From the NCBI GenBank assembly GCA_016213755.1, contig JACQZT010000031.1, positions 1 through 49,539 on the forward strand: a stretch of DNA of 49,539 nt, written 5' to 3'. A program made the position numbers and the translations under genes. This DNA comes from Acidobacteriota bacterium (GTDB taxonomy: Bacteria > Acidobacteriota > Terriglobia > Bryobacterales > Bryobacteraceae). Positions 41,001-48,312 of the stretch are shown one piece after another (position 1 is the stretch's first letter; each line of letters starts with the position of its first letter). The notes under the pieces are model-generated. The model saw only the letters and a program-made list of their open reading frames with translations. It was not told where the DNA came from and did not search any database.

Positions 41001-41761
41001 GCGCCGCCCACGCGGCTGTTGACGTGGGTCTCGAAGAGCGAACCGTGCAGTTGGTTGGTGCCGCTCTTGGTGCTGGCGATGACCGCCACCGGGCTGTTGT
41101 ACTTGGCCGAAACGTTGTTGTTGTCGACGCTGACCTCTTCGACCGAGTCGAGACCCGGCTGCCGGTATTGCAGATACCCGCGGGAGCGCGACACCAGCGG
41201 CGTGCCGTCGAGCTGGAAGTCGGCCGAGCCGTAGCGCAGTCCGTAGGCGCGCAGCCCGCCGCCTTCGATGCCCGGAACCGTGACCATGAGGTTAAGCAGG
41301 TTGCGGTCCGCGCGCGGCAACTGGTCGATCTGCGTGCGGTTGATGACGTGGCTGATGGCGGAGTCGGTGACGTTGACCACCGGCGTCACATCGGTCACCG
41401 TGACGACGGTGGTCGTGGCCCCGGGTTTGAGGATGGGATCCACCGTGATCTTCTGCGCGACCTCGACCAGCAGCGCCACCTCGTACTTATCCATTCCCGG
41501 CGAGGATGCTTCGAGTTTGCAGGGTCCGGGGATGATGCCGGGGAAGACGTAAAAGCCCGTCTCGTTGGTGCGGGTCTCGAACCTGACGTTGGTGGCGGTG
41601 TTGACCAGAGCCACCTGCGCATTCGGAATGACCGCGCCGGTCTGATCGTGGACGGTTCCGCTGACGGTGGAGGTGCTGGCCTGGGGCCAGGCGGCGGCCG
41701 CAACGAGCAGCGCGGCGATCGCAAGGAGACAAGAAAACGGGCGGTTCTTCGGCGACTGCAT
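38078..41761 (-). CDS. TonB-dependent receptor, Oar/CarboxypepD_reg type
   Basis: A 1227-residue outer-membrane receptor. Signal peptide (FSCLLAIAALLVAAAAWPQ), a CarboxypepD_reg fold at about residues 30-105 (STVSGTVHDQTGAVIPNAQV), plug (VINRTQIDQLPRADRNLLNL, YGSADFQLDGTPLVSRSRGY), then a very long barrel ending in MQFTLRLLW with a terminal aromatic residue. The start at 41759-41761 gives the signal peptide; the open frame continues upstream but only as antisense of the oxidoreductase gene. A fair promoter is found 29 bases upstream. Located inside the sulfatase/lyase locus and divergent from the oxidoreductase, so it is the best candidate for importing the polysaccharide fragments. No SusD homologue is present. 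Confidence 0.93.
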   Translation of the reverse strand: MQSPKNRPFSCLLAIAALLVAAAAWPQASTSTVSGTVHDQTGAVIPNAQVALVNTATNVRFETRTNETGFYVFPGIIPGPCKLEASSPGMDKYEVALLVEVAQKITVDPILKPGATTTVVTVTDVTPVVNVTDSAISHVINRTQIDQLPRADRNLLNLMVTVPGIEGGGLRAYGLRYGSADFQLDGTPLVSRSRGYLQYRQPGLDSVEEVSVDNNNVSAKYNSPVAVIASTKSGTNQLHGSLFETHVNSRVGGARRRDASNALAPYSNRAQYGGSAGGPVLLPRIYDGRNRTFFFYAYEERQQVSNALASYSVPTADMRAGDFSGLVDSSGRRITIHDPWTTNSTTYARQPWSHGGKLNAIDPTRVSPLWKSLMNLTPQPTLPGVNPLISSNWWGNAATLQNDSTMAARIDHRFSDRDNFYARYSKNAWLNDAPFSGAVPLLQNAANRNAYAAPGQSLALSWVRTFSPTVFNELLATVYRQAFYQSSDPNATVDWAAQLGLPNPLGVKQWPDILTLGLNGTLYRTVYPNADKSTFYQADDNLTKVAGRHQLSIGFHYRRDLVNYLPQQEQSAGLTQPVANWTALWDPTGTAASPRVTPLSGNSLASAYLGQMMYQMKTTHGFFYMRQSQYAAYFQDNFKVSRRLTLNLGLRWQAWPAMHEKYGNISGFDAGRKAVVLTQPLERYYELNPAMAAGVARLRALGVKFNDYRESGLPRDLVFSNWKNFAPRLGFAWRTTSGSRPLVVRAGFSIAHFPIPITGLMEKMRAGIPFVSTPLWSPDSSGYYPDNRPAWSLRNTPVYVAGQNVRNVLDSPGGSAGLTAGSLTSSLIDPHYPEARVHDWNLTLEKEILPRTLARAAWVGNHASNLDVFRNLNPQTPSFIWASNTGATYPTTAGGSRPYDSIYGDILSSGKYGYSNFTGFQLELARRYARGFGYQLYYVVSNSSVLGDVSNQGTTTTTYPSAYYLASEVSGLSQERIERLVNYRRDSTIPRRRLSWNWVADIPAGRGKLVGRGMGRALDAIAGGWQISGYGTWATSWYSLPADMFPTGAKLETYGTKYPIQDCRSGRCLSGFLWYNGYINPAQINSVDAKGNPSGIMGVPANYRPAFQNLIPFPSAPVPGDPNAPYYGTNTVFVPLKDGTVYRGAWGGLGPLRNQYVESRGLWNLSASLFKTFPLGERFRLRVQWDVFNPTNSPQQPQTPGNSQGLLYTYLSGAAPRSMQFTLRLLW

Positions 41762-41789
41762 GATAACCCTGATGGTAGCGTAGGACTGT

Positions 41790-41818
41790 ATGATAGCAAT
41801 CTTGACAGTATCCGACAA
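41790..41818 (-). promoter_or_regulatory. Sigma-70 type promoter for the receptor, with operator-like repeat
   Basis: On the reverse strand TTGTCG (41813-41818), 17 bases, TATCAT (41790-41795): four and five matches of six to the consensus, with ideal spacing. Transcription would start near 41783, 22 bases before the receptor ATG. Within it ATACTGTC and ATACAGTC repeat 20 bases apart, and ACTGT/ACAGT form an inverted pair (41785-41789, 41805-41809), which could be a repressor site controlling both divergent genes. Confidence 0.5.
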
Positions 41819-41830
41819 GGAGATCTCCCC

Positions 41831-42946
41831 ATGACAAATCATGCGGTCAAAGTCGGCATTATCGGCTCCGGGTTCGCCGCCGATGTGCACGCCACCGCCT
41901 TCCAGGACCTGCCGGGCGAGGCGGAGGTGGTGGCCGTCGCTTCGCCCGACCGGCTCCAGGCCGGGCATCTCGCGGCCCGCTACGGAATCCCCAAGGTGTA
42001 TGGGGAGCACCGCCAAATGCTGCGCGAAGCGGAGATCGAACTGGTGACGATCGCGGCGCCCAATTTCCTGCACGCGCAAATGACGCTCGACTGCGCCCGC
42101 GCCGGCAAGCACGTGGTGTGCGAGAAGCCGCTCGCGATGACCCTGGAAGAGGCCGGCGAGATGATCGATGTCTGCCGCCGGCAGGGTGTGCTGCTGTTCT
42201 ATGCCGAGGAACTCTTCTTTGCGCCCAAGTACGTCAAGGCGAAAGAGATGGCCGATCAGGGCGCGTTCGGCAAAATCTACCAGGTGAAGCAGAGCGAGAA
42301 GCACTTCGGCCCCCATGCGGACTGGTTCTGGAACGTGGAGCAATCCGGCGGCGGCGCCTTGATGGACCTCGGCTGCCACGGCATCGCCTTCTGCTACTGG
42401 TTCCTGAACCGGGCGCCCATCCGCGGCGTGTACTGCCAGATGGGCACGCACGTACACGGCGACAAGACCCGCGGCGAAGACAACAGCATCTGCATTCTCG
42501 AGTTCGAAAGCGGCGCCGTGGGGGTGGTGGAAAACAGTTGGGCGCGGCGGGGCGGCATGGACGACCGCATCGAAGTGTACGGCGAAAGCGGCGTAACCTA
42601 CGCCGACCTCCTGATGGGCAACGCCTTGCCGACCTACAGCGAGCACGGCTTCGGCTACGCGGTCGAAAAAGCGCCCACCACCAAGGGTTGGAGCTGGCCG
42701 GTTTACGAGGAGATCTGGAACTACGGCTTTCCGCAGGAAATGCGCCACTTCGCCCGCTGTGTGCGAGGCAAGGAAACTCCCGCGTCCACCGGCGAAGACG
42801 GCCGCATCGTGCTGGAGGCCCTGTACGCCGGATACGCGTCGGCGGGCCAGGGAAAGAAGATTGCGCTGCCGTTCCGCCCGGCGGGGGTCCGGCGGCCGAT
42901 CGATCTGTGGCGGGGGGAAACGGGCGCGCCGGAATCGGCGGGGTAA
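41831..42946 (+). CDS. Gfo/Idh/MocA family oxidoreductase, cytoplasmic
   Basis: A 371-residue NAD(P)-dependent sugar dehydrogenase of the Gfo/Idh/MocA family. Rossmann motif VGIIGSGFAADVHATAF, then the family EKP motif in GKHVVCEKPLAMTLEEAGEM, and the C-terminal alpha/beta sheet domain with GGGALMDLGCHGIAFCYWFL (conserved DxxxH). No signal peptide. AAGGAG lies eight bases before the ATG. The last codon is three bases before the next gene, so it is coupled with the large secreted protein. In such loci these enzymes oxidise or epimerise sugars set free from polysaccharides; the specific sugar is unknown. Confidence 0.94.
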   Translation: MTNHAVKVGIIGSGFAADVHATAFQDLPGEAEVVAVASPDRLQAGHLAARYGIPKVYGEHRQMLREAEIELVTIAAPNFLHAQMTLDCARAGKHVVCEKPLAMTLEEAGEMIDVCRRQGVLLFYAEELFFAPKYVKAKEMADQGAFGKIYQVKQSEKHFGPHADWFWNVEQSGGGALMDLGCHGIAFCYWFLNRAPIRGVYCQMGTHVHGDKTRGEDNSICILEFESGAVGVVENSWARRGGMDDRIEVYGESGVTYADLLMGNALPTYSEHGFGYAVEKAPTTKGWSWPVYEEIWNYGFPQEMRHFARCVRGKETPASTGEDGRIVLEALYAGYASAGQGKKIALPFRPAGVRRPIDLWRGETGAPESAG

Positions 42947-42949
42947 CGT

Positions 42950-45277
42950 ATGCATCGAATCATCCCGATCGTCCTGTCCGGTCTGACTGTGTGCGCTGCC
43001 CTGCGCGCGGAATGCGTGTCGTTCCTGGCGCCGCCGGCCGGTTCGCAGTGCGCCCTTTCCTCGTCCGGGTTCGAGTGGCTGAATCCTCCGGCGGAGCGCC
43101 GCGCCGGCACGCGGCTGGGCCGGCCCGTCTACGACCCCGCGATCGGCGACCCGGCTTTGCTGGCCGGAATCCTGCTCAGCGGCGAGCAACGCTTTGAGCT
43201 TCAACTGCCCGCTGGGCCGCACCTGGTCGAAGTTTTCGTTTCCAACCCGGAAGCCGACCGGTTTGCCTTCCGTCTTCTGCTGGATGGCCGCGCGGAGGAC
43301 GAGCGGCCGCTGATCGCGCCCGGTCCCGGCCGGCTCCGTCCGAAGGGCGGCCCGCGTCACGTGACGCTATTCGCGAGAGCCAGCGGCAAGCTGCAACTTG
43401 CTCTGCGCACCGGCGCGCTCTCTTATACGCTGTACGCGGTGCGCTGGACACCGATGGAGCGCCTGGAGCGCGAGCTGGTCCCGAAGTGGCGCGAGCGCGC
43501 CCGGTTCGTGCATTCCAACATCGTCACGGCATCCTCGGGGCAGAACCCGACCGTCCGCCGCGCCTGGCTGCAACAGCTCGGCGACCGCCTGGCCTTCAGC
43601 GCGCAGGAAGAAATCCGCAAGGAGGGATTGCTTCACCGCGCGCGCGCCTGGTTCTGGCTGGCCGCCGAGAACCACGAACCCGACGACCTGCTGCAAACCG
43701 AGCGGCTGCTGGTGGAAGGGCTCCGGGTGATGCCGGCCGACCCGATCGTTCGGCAAATGATAAGCGCGGCGTGCACGGGGCAGGTGGTGCGGGTCGGACG
43801 GATGCCGGAGGGCGACTACTGTAACGCCGTTCAGCCCGTCCCCTGGAACGTGGAACTGCCCGCCGCGCCGCCCGCCGCACCGGAATGGGCGCTGGCCCAG
43901 CGCGAGCTGGCGCGCCGCATGGAAGCGCTCACCCGCTGGTGGGTCGAGAAACGGCAGGCGCCCAACGGCGAGCTCGGCGGCGGCTGGGGCGACGATGTCG
44001 AGATTCTGCGCCACTGGGGTCCGCAGGCGCTGGGCCTGGGCTCGGAGATCGCCGCCCGCGGCGTCCGCAACGTCGCCGCCGGCCTGTGGAACAGCGGCAC
44101 GCTGCGCGACGGCTACGACCGCGGCGTTTCCGACGTCGAGCACTCCTCCGAGCCGACCACCGACACCCTGCCCCTGGCGGCGGCGCTCAACCCGGGCGAC
44201 GCCGAATTCCGCAACCGGCTGGGCGTCACCGCGGCGTGCTCGGAGCACTGGATCCGCCCCCAGCCCGACGGCTTTTTGCGCTTTCGCAGCTCGTGGTTCA
44301 ATTGTCGTGAGGCGGACACCTCGCCCGCCCGCGCCGTGGATGTGCACCTGAACACGCGCGCCATGGGTCCCGCTCTATGGCACGCCTACCTGACGCGCGA
44401 CCCGGCGCTGATCCGGCGGATCGCCGGCTGGACGGACTCATGGATCCGCGCCATGCGCCAGACCGAGCATGGCAAGCCGGCCGGTGTCTTTCCGCCGGTG
44501 CTGCGCGCCTTCGACGGCTCCTACCTGGTTGGCTCCGACCGCTGGGACCAGCCGGAAGCCGAATGGGACTACTTCCAATGGCGCGGCGGGTCGCAGGAGG
44601 CGATCGCGTCGCTGGTCCTCGCCGTTTACGACCTCACCGGCGACCGGCGGTACCTGGAAGCCGCGGGAGAGAGCTTCCGCCCCATGACCGGCTGCGCCGC
44701 GCATCCGGAAATCTGCAAGGAGATGGCGAGCGCGCCGGAAGCGTTCTTCGTGTGGCGTCAGGCGACCGGCGATTCCCGCTACGACGCCGCGTTCGGCTAC
44801 CGTGCCGAGGCGCCTGAAGAAGAGACCCTGCGGCGAATGGCCCGGCTGGCGCGCGAATCGGGCGAGCGCTTCAGCGTGAACTGGGACATGCTCACCTCCG
44901 AGGTGCTCTACACCGACCGCGTGTACTACTCGCTGCACCCGGAATACCGCTGGCGGTTGTTCGGAGGCGAGGCGCCGCGCGGCGACCGCTACCCCACCTT
45001 CGCCGTAACGTGGCCCCCATCGCCAGCCGAGGTCGCGCGAGCGGTCCTCTCCGCCGGAGAGGACCGCCTGAGAATTCGCGCTTACAGCTTTGAAGACGTA
45101 CGCCGGGAGATTCCGGTGCGGCTGTGGCGCCTGAAGCCGGGCCGCTACACCTGGCGTGCGGGCCTGGAAACGGGCGCCTTCACCGTCTCGCGGCTGCCGC
45201 ACGACCTGACCATTCCCCTGCCGCCCAAGACGGACGCCACAATCGAAATCCGGGGAAGCGCAAAGGTTACACCGTGA
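42950..45277 (+). CDS. Large secreted protein of unknown function, possible glycan-active enzyme
   Basis: A 775-residue protein that I do not recognise by name. It has a signal peptide (MHRIIPIVLSGLTVCAALRA) and a region at about 30-165 that looks like a jelly-roll carbohydrate-binding fold (FELQLPAGPHLVEVFVSNPE, GPRHVTLFARASGKLQLALR). A helical part follows up to about 270. A long tract at about 290-640 has aromatic/acidic helices spaced like an alpha/alpha toroid (GELGGGWGDDVEILRHWGPQ, GYDRGVSDVEHSSEPTTDTL, EWDYFQWRGGSQEAIASLVL), and a beta-rich C-terminal domain closes it. The acidic and histidine-rich central motifs could be catalytic. It is coupled to the oxidoreductase gene and convergent, with an 11-base overlap, with another oxidoreductase gene. 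Context suggests a lyase or hydrolase for the same polysaccharide. Confidence 0.8.
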   Translation: MHRIIPIVLSGLTVCAALRAECVSFLAPPAGSQCALSSSGFEWLNPPAERRAGTRLGRPVYDPAIGDPALLAGILLSGEQRFELQLPAGPHLVEVFVSNPEADRFAFRLLLDGRAEDERPLIAPGPGRLRPKGGPRHVTLFARASGKLQLALRTGALSYTLYAVRWTPMERLERELVPKWRERARFVHSNIVTASSGQNPTVRRAWLQQLGDRLAFSAQEEIRKEGLLHRARAWFWLAAENHEPDDLLQTERLLVEGLRVMPADPIVRQMISAACTGQVVRVGRMPEGDYCNAVQPVPWNVELPAAPPAAPEWALAQRELARRMEALTRWWVEKRQAPNGELGGGWGDDVEILRHWGPQALGLGSEIAARGVRNVAAGLWNSGTLRDGYDRGVSDVEHSSEPTTDTLPLAAALNPGDAEFRNRLGVTAACSEHWIRPQPDGFLRFRSSWFNCREADTSPARAVDVHLNTRAMGPALWHAYLTRDPALIRRIAGWTDSWIRAMRQTEHGKPAGVFPPVLRAFDGSYLVGSDRWDQPEAEWDYFQWRGGSQEAIASLVLAVYDLTGDRRYLEAAGESFRPMTGCAAHPEICKEMASAPEAFFVWRQATGDSRYDAAFGYRAEAPEEETLRRMARLARESGERFSVNWDMLTSEVLYTDRVYYSLHPEYRWRLFGGEAPRGDRYPTFAVTWPPSPAEVARAVLSAGEDRLRIRAYSFEDVRREIPVRLWRLKPGRYTWRAGLETGAFTVSRLPHDLTIPLPPKTDATIEIRGSAKVTP

Positions 45278-46394
45278 CGCCCAGCTCTTTCCAGGTCGCC
45301 ATTTTCTTCTTGTAGATGGCTTCGCGTCCCATCATGGTGGTGAGGGCGGCGGTGGCGGCCACGGTGATATCGGCGAACGGCTGCCGCTTTTCGCGAATGG
45401 CGCTGAAGAATTCGCCGACGGCGTTTTCTTTCACGTCCTGCTGCGCGGGAGTCAGCAACTCACGGGGCTCGCCCGTCTCCTGCATCGCATAGAACAGGCC
45501 GGAACGCGACTTGATGGTGACCGCGCCCTTCTCGCCGAAAATCGTGTACCACTGGCCGCTAGCCAGTTCCTTCAGGCCGCGCGGATGGAACTGCCCTTCA
45601 CTGAAGGTCAGGTTCACGTTGTTTTCATACTGGTACATGACGCTGTAGCCGTCCATGTACTCGGTTCCGGGCGGCTTCGGGTCGTTCAGGTAGACCGCGC
45701 CGTAGCCGAACGCGGCCACCGGGCGGCTGTTGACGATCCAGTTGCAGACGTCCAGGTTGTGGACGCCGTTTTCGACGATGCGGTCCCCCGAGCGCTTCAC
45801 GTCGAAATACCACTCGGGCAGAGTGTCTTTTCCGCGCGGCGCACTGTGGCGTTGCGCTTTGACCACCAGGATCTTGCCCACGATGCCCTGGTGGATGTGC
45901 GGAATGGATCCCGCCAGCCAGGGGTAGTACCGCATCTGCTGGCCGATCTGAAGGAAAGCCTTGGAGCGGCGCGAAGCTTTCAGCACCTTGTCCACCTCTT
46001 GCGGGTAGATGCCCAGCGGCTTTTCGCAGTACACGTACTTGTTGGCGATGAGCGCGGCCGCCGCAATGTCGGCGTGCAGGTCGCAAGGCGTGGCGATGAA
46101 AACGGCATCCACATTCTGGAGGTCGATCACCTTCCGCCATTCGGTGAAGGACTGGGCGCTGAACTTGGCGGCCGCTCCCAGCGCCTTGTCGCGCTTGTTT
46201 GCGTCCGTGTCGCAGATGGCCGCCACCGAAACATTCGTCTGGAGCAGTGTTTGCTGCAACAGCGCCCCGCCGCGATTTCCCACACCGATGAACGCGGTGC
46301 GGATCTGGTTGCCCTCCGCGGCTTTCCCGGCGGGCGCTCCGAGCGCGGCCGCGGAGCCGATCAAAAACGACCTGCGATTAGCTGTATCGTCCAT
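45267..46394 (-). CDS. Gfo/Idh/MocA family oxidoreductase, Tat-exported
   Basis: A 375-residue family member with a clear twin-arginine signal (NRRSFLIGSAAALGAPAGKA), so it acts outside the cytoplasm, presumably carrying its NAD(P) cofactor folded in. Rossmann motif AFIGVGNRGGALLQQ, the EKP motif in YVYCEKPLGIYPQEVDKVL, and the C-terminal domain block SGDRIVENGVHNLDVCNWIV. It resembles the large group of Tat-exported Gfo/Idh/MocA proteins of Acidobacteriota and Planctomycetota. GGGAGG nine bases before the ATG at 46392-46394 supports this start. Some such proteins hydrolyse glycosidic bonds by redox chemistry (GH109 type); no evidence for or against here. Confidence 0.94.
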   Translation of the reverse strand: MDDTANRRSFLIGSAAALGAPAGKAAEGNQIRTAFIGVGNRGGALLQQTLLQTNVSVAAICDTDANKRDKALGAAAKFSAQSFTEWRKVIDLQNVDAVFIATPCDLHADIAAAALIANKYVYCEKPLGIYPQEVDKVLKASRRSKAFLQIGQQMRYYPWLAGSIPHIHQGIVGKILVVKAQRHSAPRGKDTLPEWYFDVKRSGDRIVENGVHNLDVCNWIVNSRPVAAFGYGAVYLNDPKPPGTEYMDGYSVMYQYENNVNLTFSEGQFHPRGLKELASGQWYTIFGEKGAVTIKSRSGLFYAMQETGEPRELLTPAQQDVKENAVGEFFSAIREKRQPFADITVAATAALTTMMGREAIYKKKMATWKELGVTV

Positions 46395-46431
46395 GGGGAA
46401 GCCTCCCAAGAAAGCCTGTTTTGGCACAACC

Positions 46432-47253
46432 TCAGTATACCTTCACCAGGTCCACGCGCCGGTTCTTCCGCCGGCCCTCTTCGTCGGTGTTCGGCGCCAC
46501 CGGGCGCGTGTCACCGAATCCGGCTGGCGCCAGCCTGGTCTTGTCAACCCCGCGGCCAGCCAGCCACGCAATCACGGATTCCGCCCGCTGCCGCGAGAGG
46601 GCCAGGTTCATGTCGTTTGCCCCTACGTTGTCCGTGTGGCCGGCCACCAACATGGCCCACGGCGCGTTCGCCTGCAACATTTTCGCGACTTCGTTCAGCA
46701 CTGGCTCGGACTCGGCGCGGATCGTGGCCTTCCCGGTATCGAAGTTGATGCCGTAGACGCTGACCCGCCCCGTCTGCTTCACCTGCTCGGCCCAGCCGTC
46801 CGCGTTTGCCGTCATCGCCTGTTCCATCTCCTTCTGCTTCACGACGGTGAGATCGTAAGCGTCGGAAACGACGCCCAGATTGACCCAATACGGTCCTTTT
46901 TGCGCGGTCATGTAGAAGCGCGCACCGCCGGCGTAGACGTCCGTGAACAGGATCTGGAAACCGGCGTTCCGAAGTGCCGTTTCCGTGTTTCGTCCCAGCT
47001 CGAGCGGCGACTTGCCTGCCGGACACCTGTAGACCGTGCGATCGAGCTGTCCTTCCACCTGGTGGTTCCTTTCGCTCTTGCCGCGGGGCATGGCAGCCGC
47101 GGCGTAGTCCTTAGTCTCGCAGCGAAGGATGGTGCACCCCGGCATGCGGGTCACGATTTTGCTCTCGGCACAACCGGCCGCATCGCGTGGCGCAGGCGCC
47201 TGTGCCCGCGCGGCAAGCGAGCCAATTGCCATGCAGAACAGAAGGGTTTTCAT
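46432..47253 (-). CDS. OmpA-family C-terminal domain protein
   Basis: A 273-residue envelope protein. Signal peptide (MKTLLFCMAIGSLAARAQA), an N-terminal region with four cysteines (AAGCAESK, PGCTILRCETKD) and a unique middle domain, then an OmpA-like peptidoglycan-binding domain at about residues 160-273: VYGINFDTGKATIRAESEPV, LVAGHTDNVGANDMNLALSR and the C-terminal GFGDTRPVAPNTDEEGRRKN, RRVDLVKV. The diaminopimelate-binding Asp/Arg of OmpA domains are in HTDN and NRRVD. The N-terminal half is also found in OmpA proteins annotated 'DUF4892-like', which I cannot confirm. Probably anchors an envelope component to the cell wall. Confidence 0.88.
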   Translation of the reverse strand: MKTLLFCMAIGSLAARAQAPAPRDAAGCAESKIVTRMPGCTILRCETKDYAAAAMPRGKSERNHQVEGQLDRTVYRCPAGKSPLELGRNTETALRNAGFQILFTDVYAGGARFYMTAQKGPYWVNLGVVSDAYDLTVVKQKEMEQAMTANADGWAEQVKQTGRVSVYGINFDTGKATIRAESEPVLNEVAKMLQANAPWAMLVAGHTDNVGANDMNLALSRQRAESVIAWLAGRGVDKTRLAPAGFGDTRPVAPNTDEEGRRKNRRVDLVKVY

Positions 47254-47298
47254 AGACCATCATGCTAGCACGGGAACCGCGACTGCCCCGAAGGGATA

Positions 47299-48207
47299 TT
47301 ACACCGACCCGGTCAGCGCGTAGATCTTGTCCACCACCGCCGACAGCTTATTGATCTGTTCCGGGTCGCTGGAATCGTAGCCGTACTCGGGTGAGAGCCA
47401 GCCCCGGTAGTCGATCTTGACCAGGGCGTCCATCACTTCTTTCCAGCTCACGTCGCCTTCCATGAGAGGGACAAACCGGTTGGTCTGAACCTTGAAATCC
47501 TTCAGGTGAACGCGTTTGATGCGCGGGCCCAGCGTGGGGATCCAGTCCTGCGGGTAGCCGAATTGCACTACGTTGCCGATATCGAAGTGCGCTTGCAGCC
47601 AGGGGCTCTTGAACTGGTCCACGAAGGCGCGCATTTCGAGCGGGCTCAGCAGGAACTTGTTCCACACGTTTTCCGGCGTAAGGACGATCTTCGCCTGAGC
47701 GGCGTAGGGGATGGCCTTCCACAGTTCCTCGCTGGTGCGCTTCCAGGTGTCCTCGTACCCGTACATCCATTTCGCGCCGCTGCCCACGCGGGATGGAACC
47801 AGCAGCATGGCGCCGCAGCCCAGGGCGCGGGTGATGTCGACCGACCTCTTGATCACTTCCACGCCTTTGGCGCGCACGGCGGGATCGGGATGATTCAGCG
47901 GGCAGTTGGAGAAGGGACCGGAAACCGAGACGGTCACGATGGTCACACCTGCGTCGCGAGCCGCCGACGCAATGGTCTTGAGTTCGCCGGGAGGCGTCTC
48001 CAGGGTCAACTTTTGACCCATGGTGATTTCATAGCCCTCGAAGCCGGCGCGCTTGACCTGGCGGAAAGCCTCCTCCAGGGACGCCGATTTCGGGACAATG
48101 CCGTCGCAGATACTCTTTCGGAAGCGCTGGCCCGAGGCTGGGGAAGAAATGGCGCGGCTCGGCAAGGCCGCGGCCGTGGAAAGTGTGAAGAAGTCTCTGC
48201 GATTCAT
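47299..48207 (-). CDS. Sugar phosphate isomerase/epimerase-like TIM barrel, Tat signal
   Basis: A 302-residue AP-endonuclease-2/xylose-isomerase-like TIM barrel protein. The twin-arginine-like signal is MNRRDFFTLSTAAALPSRAI. Barrel strands carry metal-ligand candidates: EGYEITMGQK, VLTPENVWNK (Glu), LQAHFDIGNVVQFG (His, Asp), RIKRVHLKDFKVQ (His, Asp) and the final WLSPEYGYDSSDPEQ (Glu). The set is typical of hydroxypyruvate/inosose/keto-sugar isomerases and epimerases. The ATG at 48205-48207 was chosen because it begins the signal. Divergent from the broken esterase. The substrate is unknown. Confidence 0.9.
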   Translation of the reverse strand: MNRRDFFTLSTAAALPSRAISSPASGQRFRKSICDGIVPKSASLEEAFRQVKRAGFEGYEITMGQKLTLETPPGELKTIASAARDAGVTIVTVSVSGPFSNCPLNHPDPAVRAKGVEVIKRSVDITRALGCGAMLLVPSRVGSGAKWMYGYEDTWKRTSEELWKAIPYAAQAKIVLTPENVWNKFLLSPLEMRAFVDQFKSPWLQAHFDIGNVVQFGYPQDWIPTLGPRIKRVHLKDFKVQTNRFVPLMEGDVSWKEVMDALVKIDYRGWLSPEYGYDSSDPEQINKLSAVVDKIYALTGSV

Positions 48208-48312
48208 AATCTGCCTTGAGAGTACCAAGGTCCGGGGGCGAGTGGGGCAGGCGTGGACGCCGGCCCTGCTGAGGCGGTGCGACAATACAGGTTGCAGAAT
48301 TGGGAGGTTGCC

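Noticed and set aside
37373-41835. Transposition target-site duplication marking a 4.4-kb mobile element
   Set aside because: A 17-base direct repeat is longer than usual duplications, no transposase or inverted ends lie inside, and the copy includes a working ribosome binding site; a duplicated gene start explains it better.
41762-43360. Long upstream extension of the 38078-41761 receptor frame across the oxidoreductase gene
   Set aside because: The signal peptide and regulatory-like domain begin at the ATG at 41761 with a promoter before it; the extension is antisense to the well-supported oxidoreductase and secreted-protein genes.
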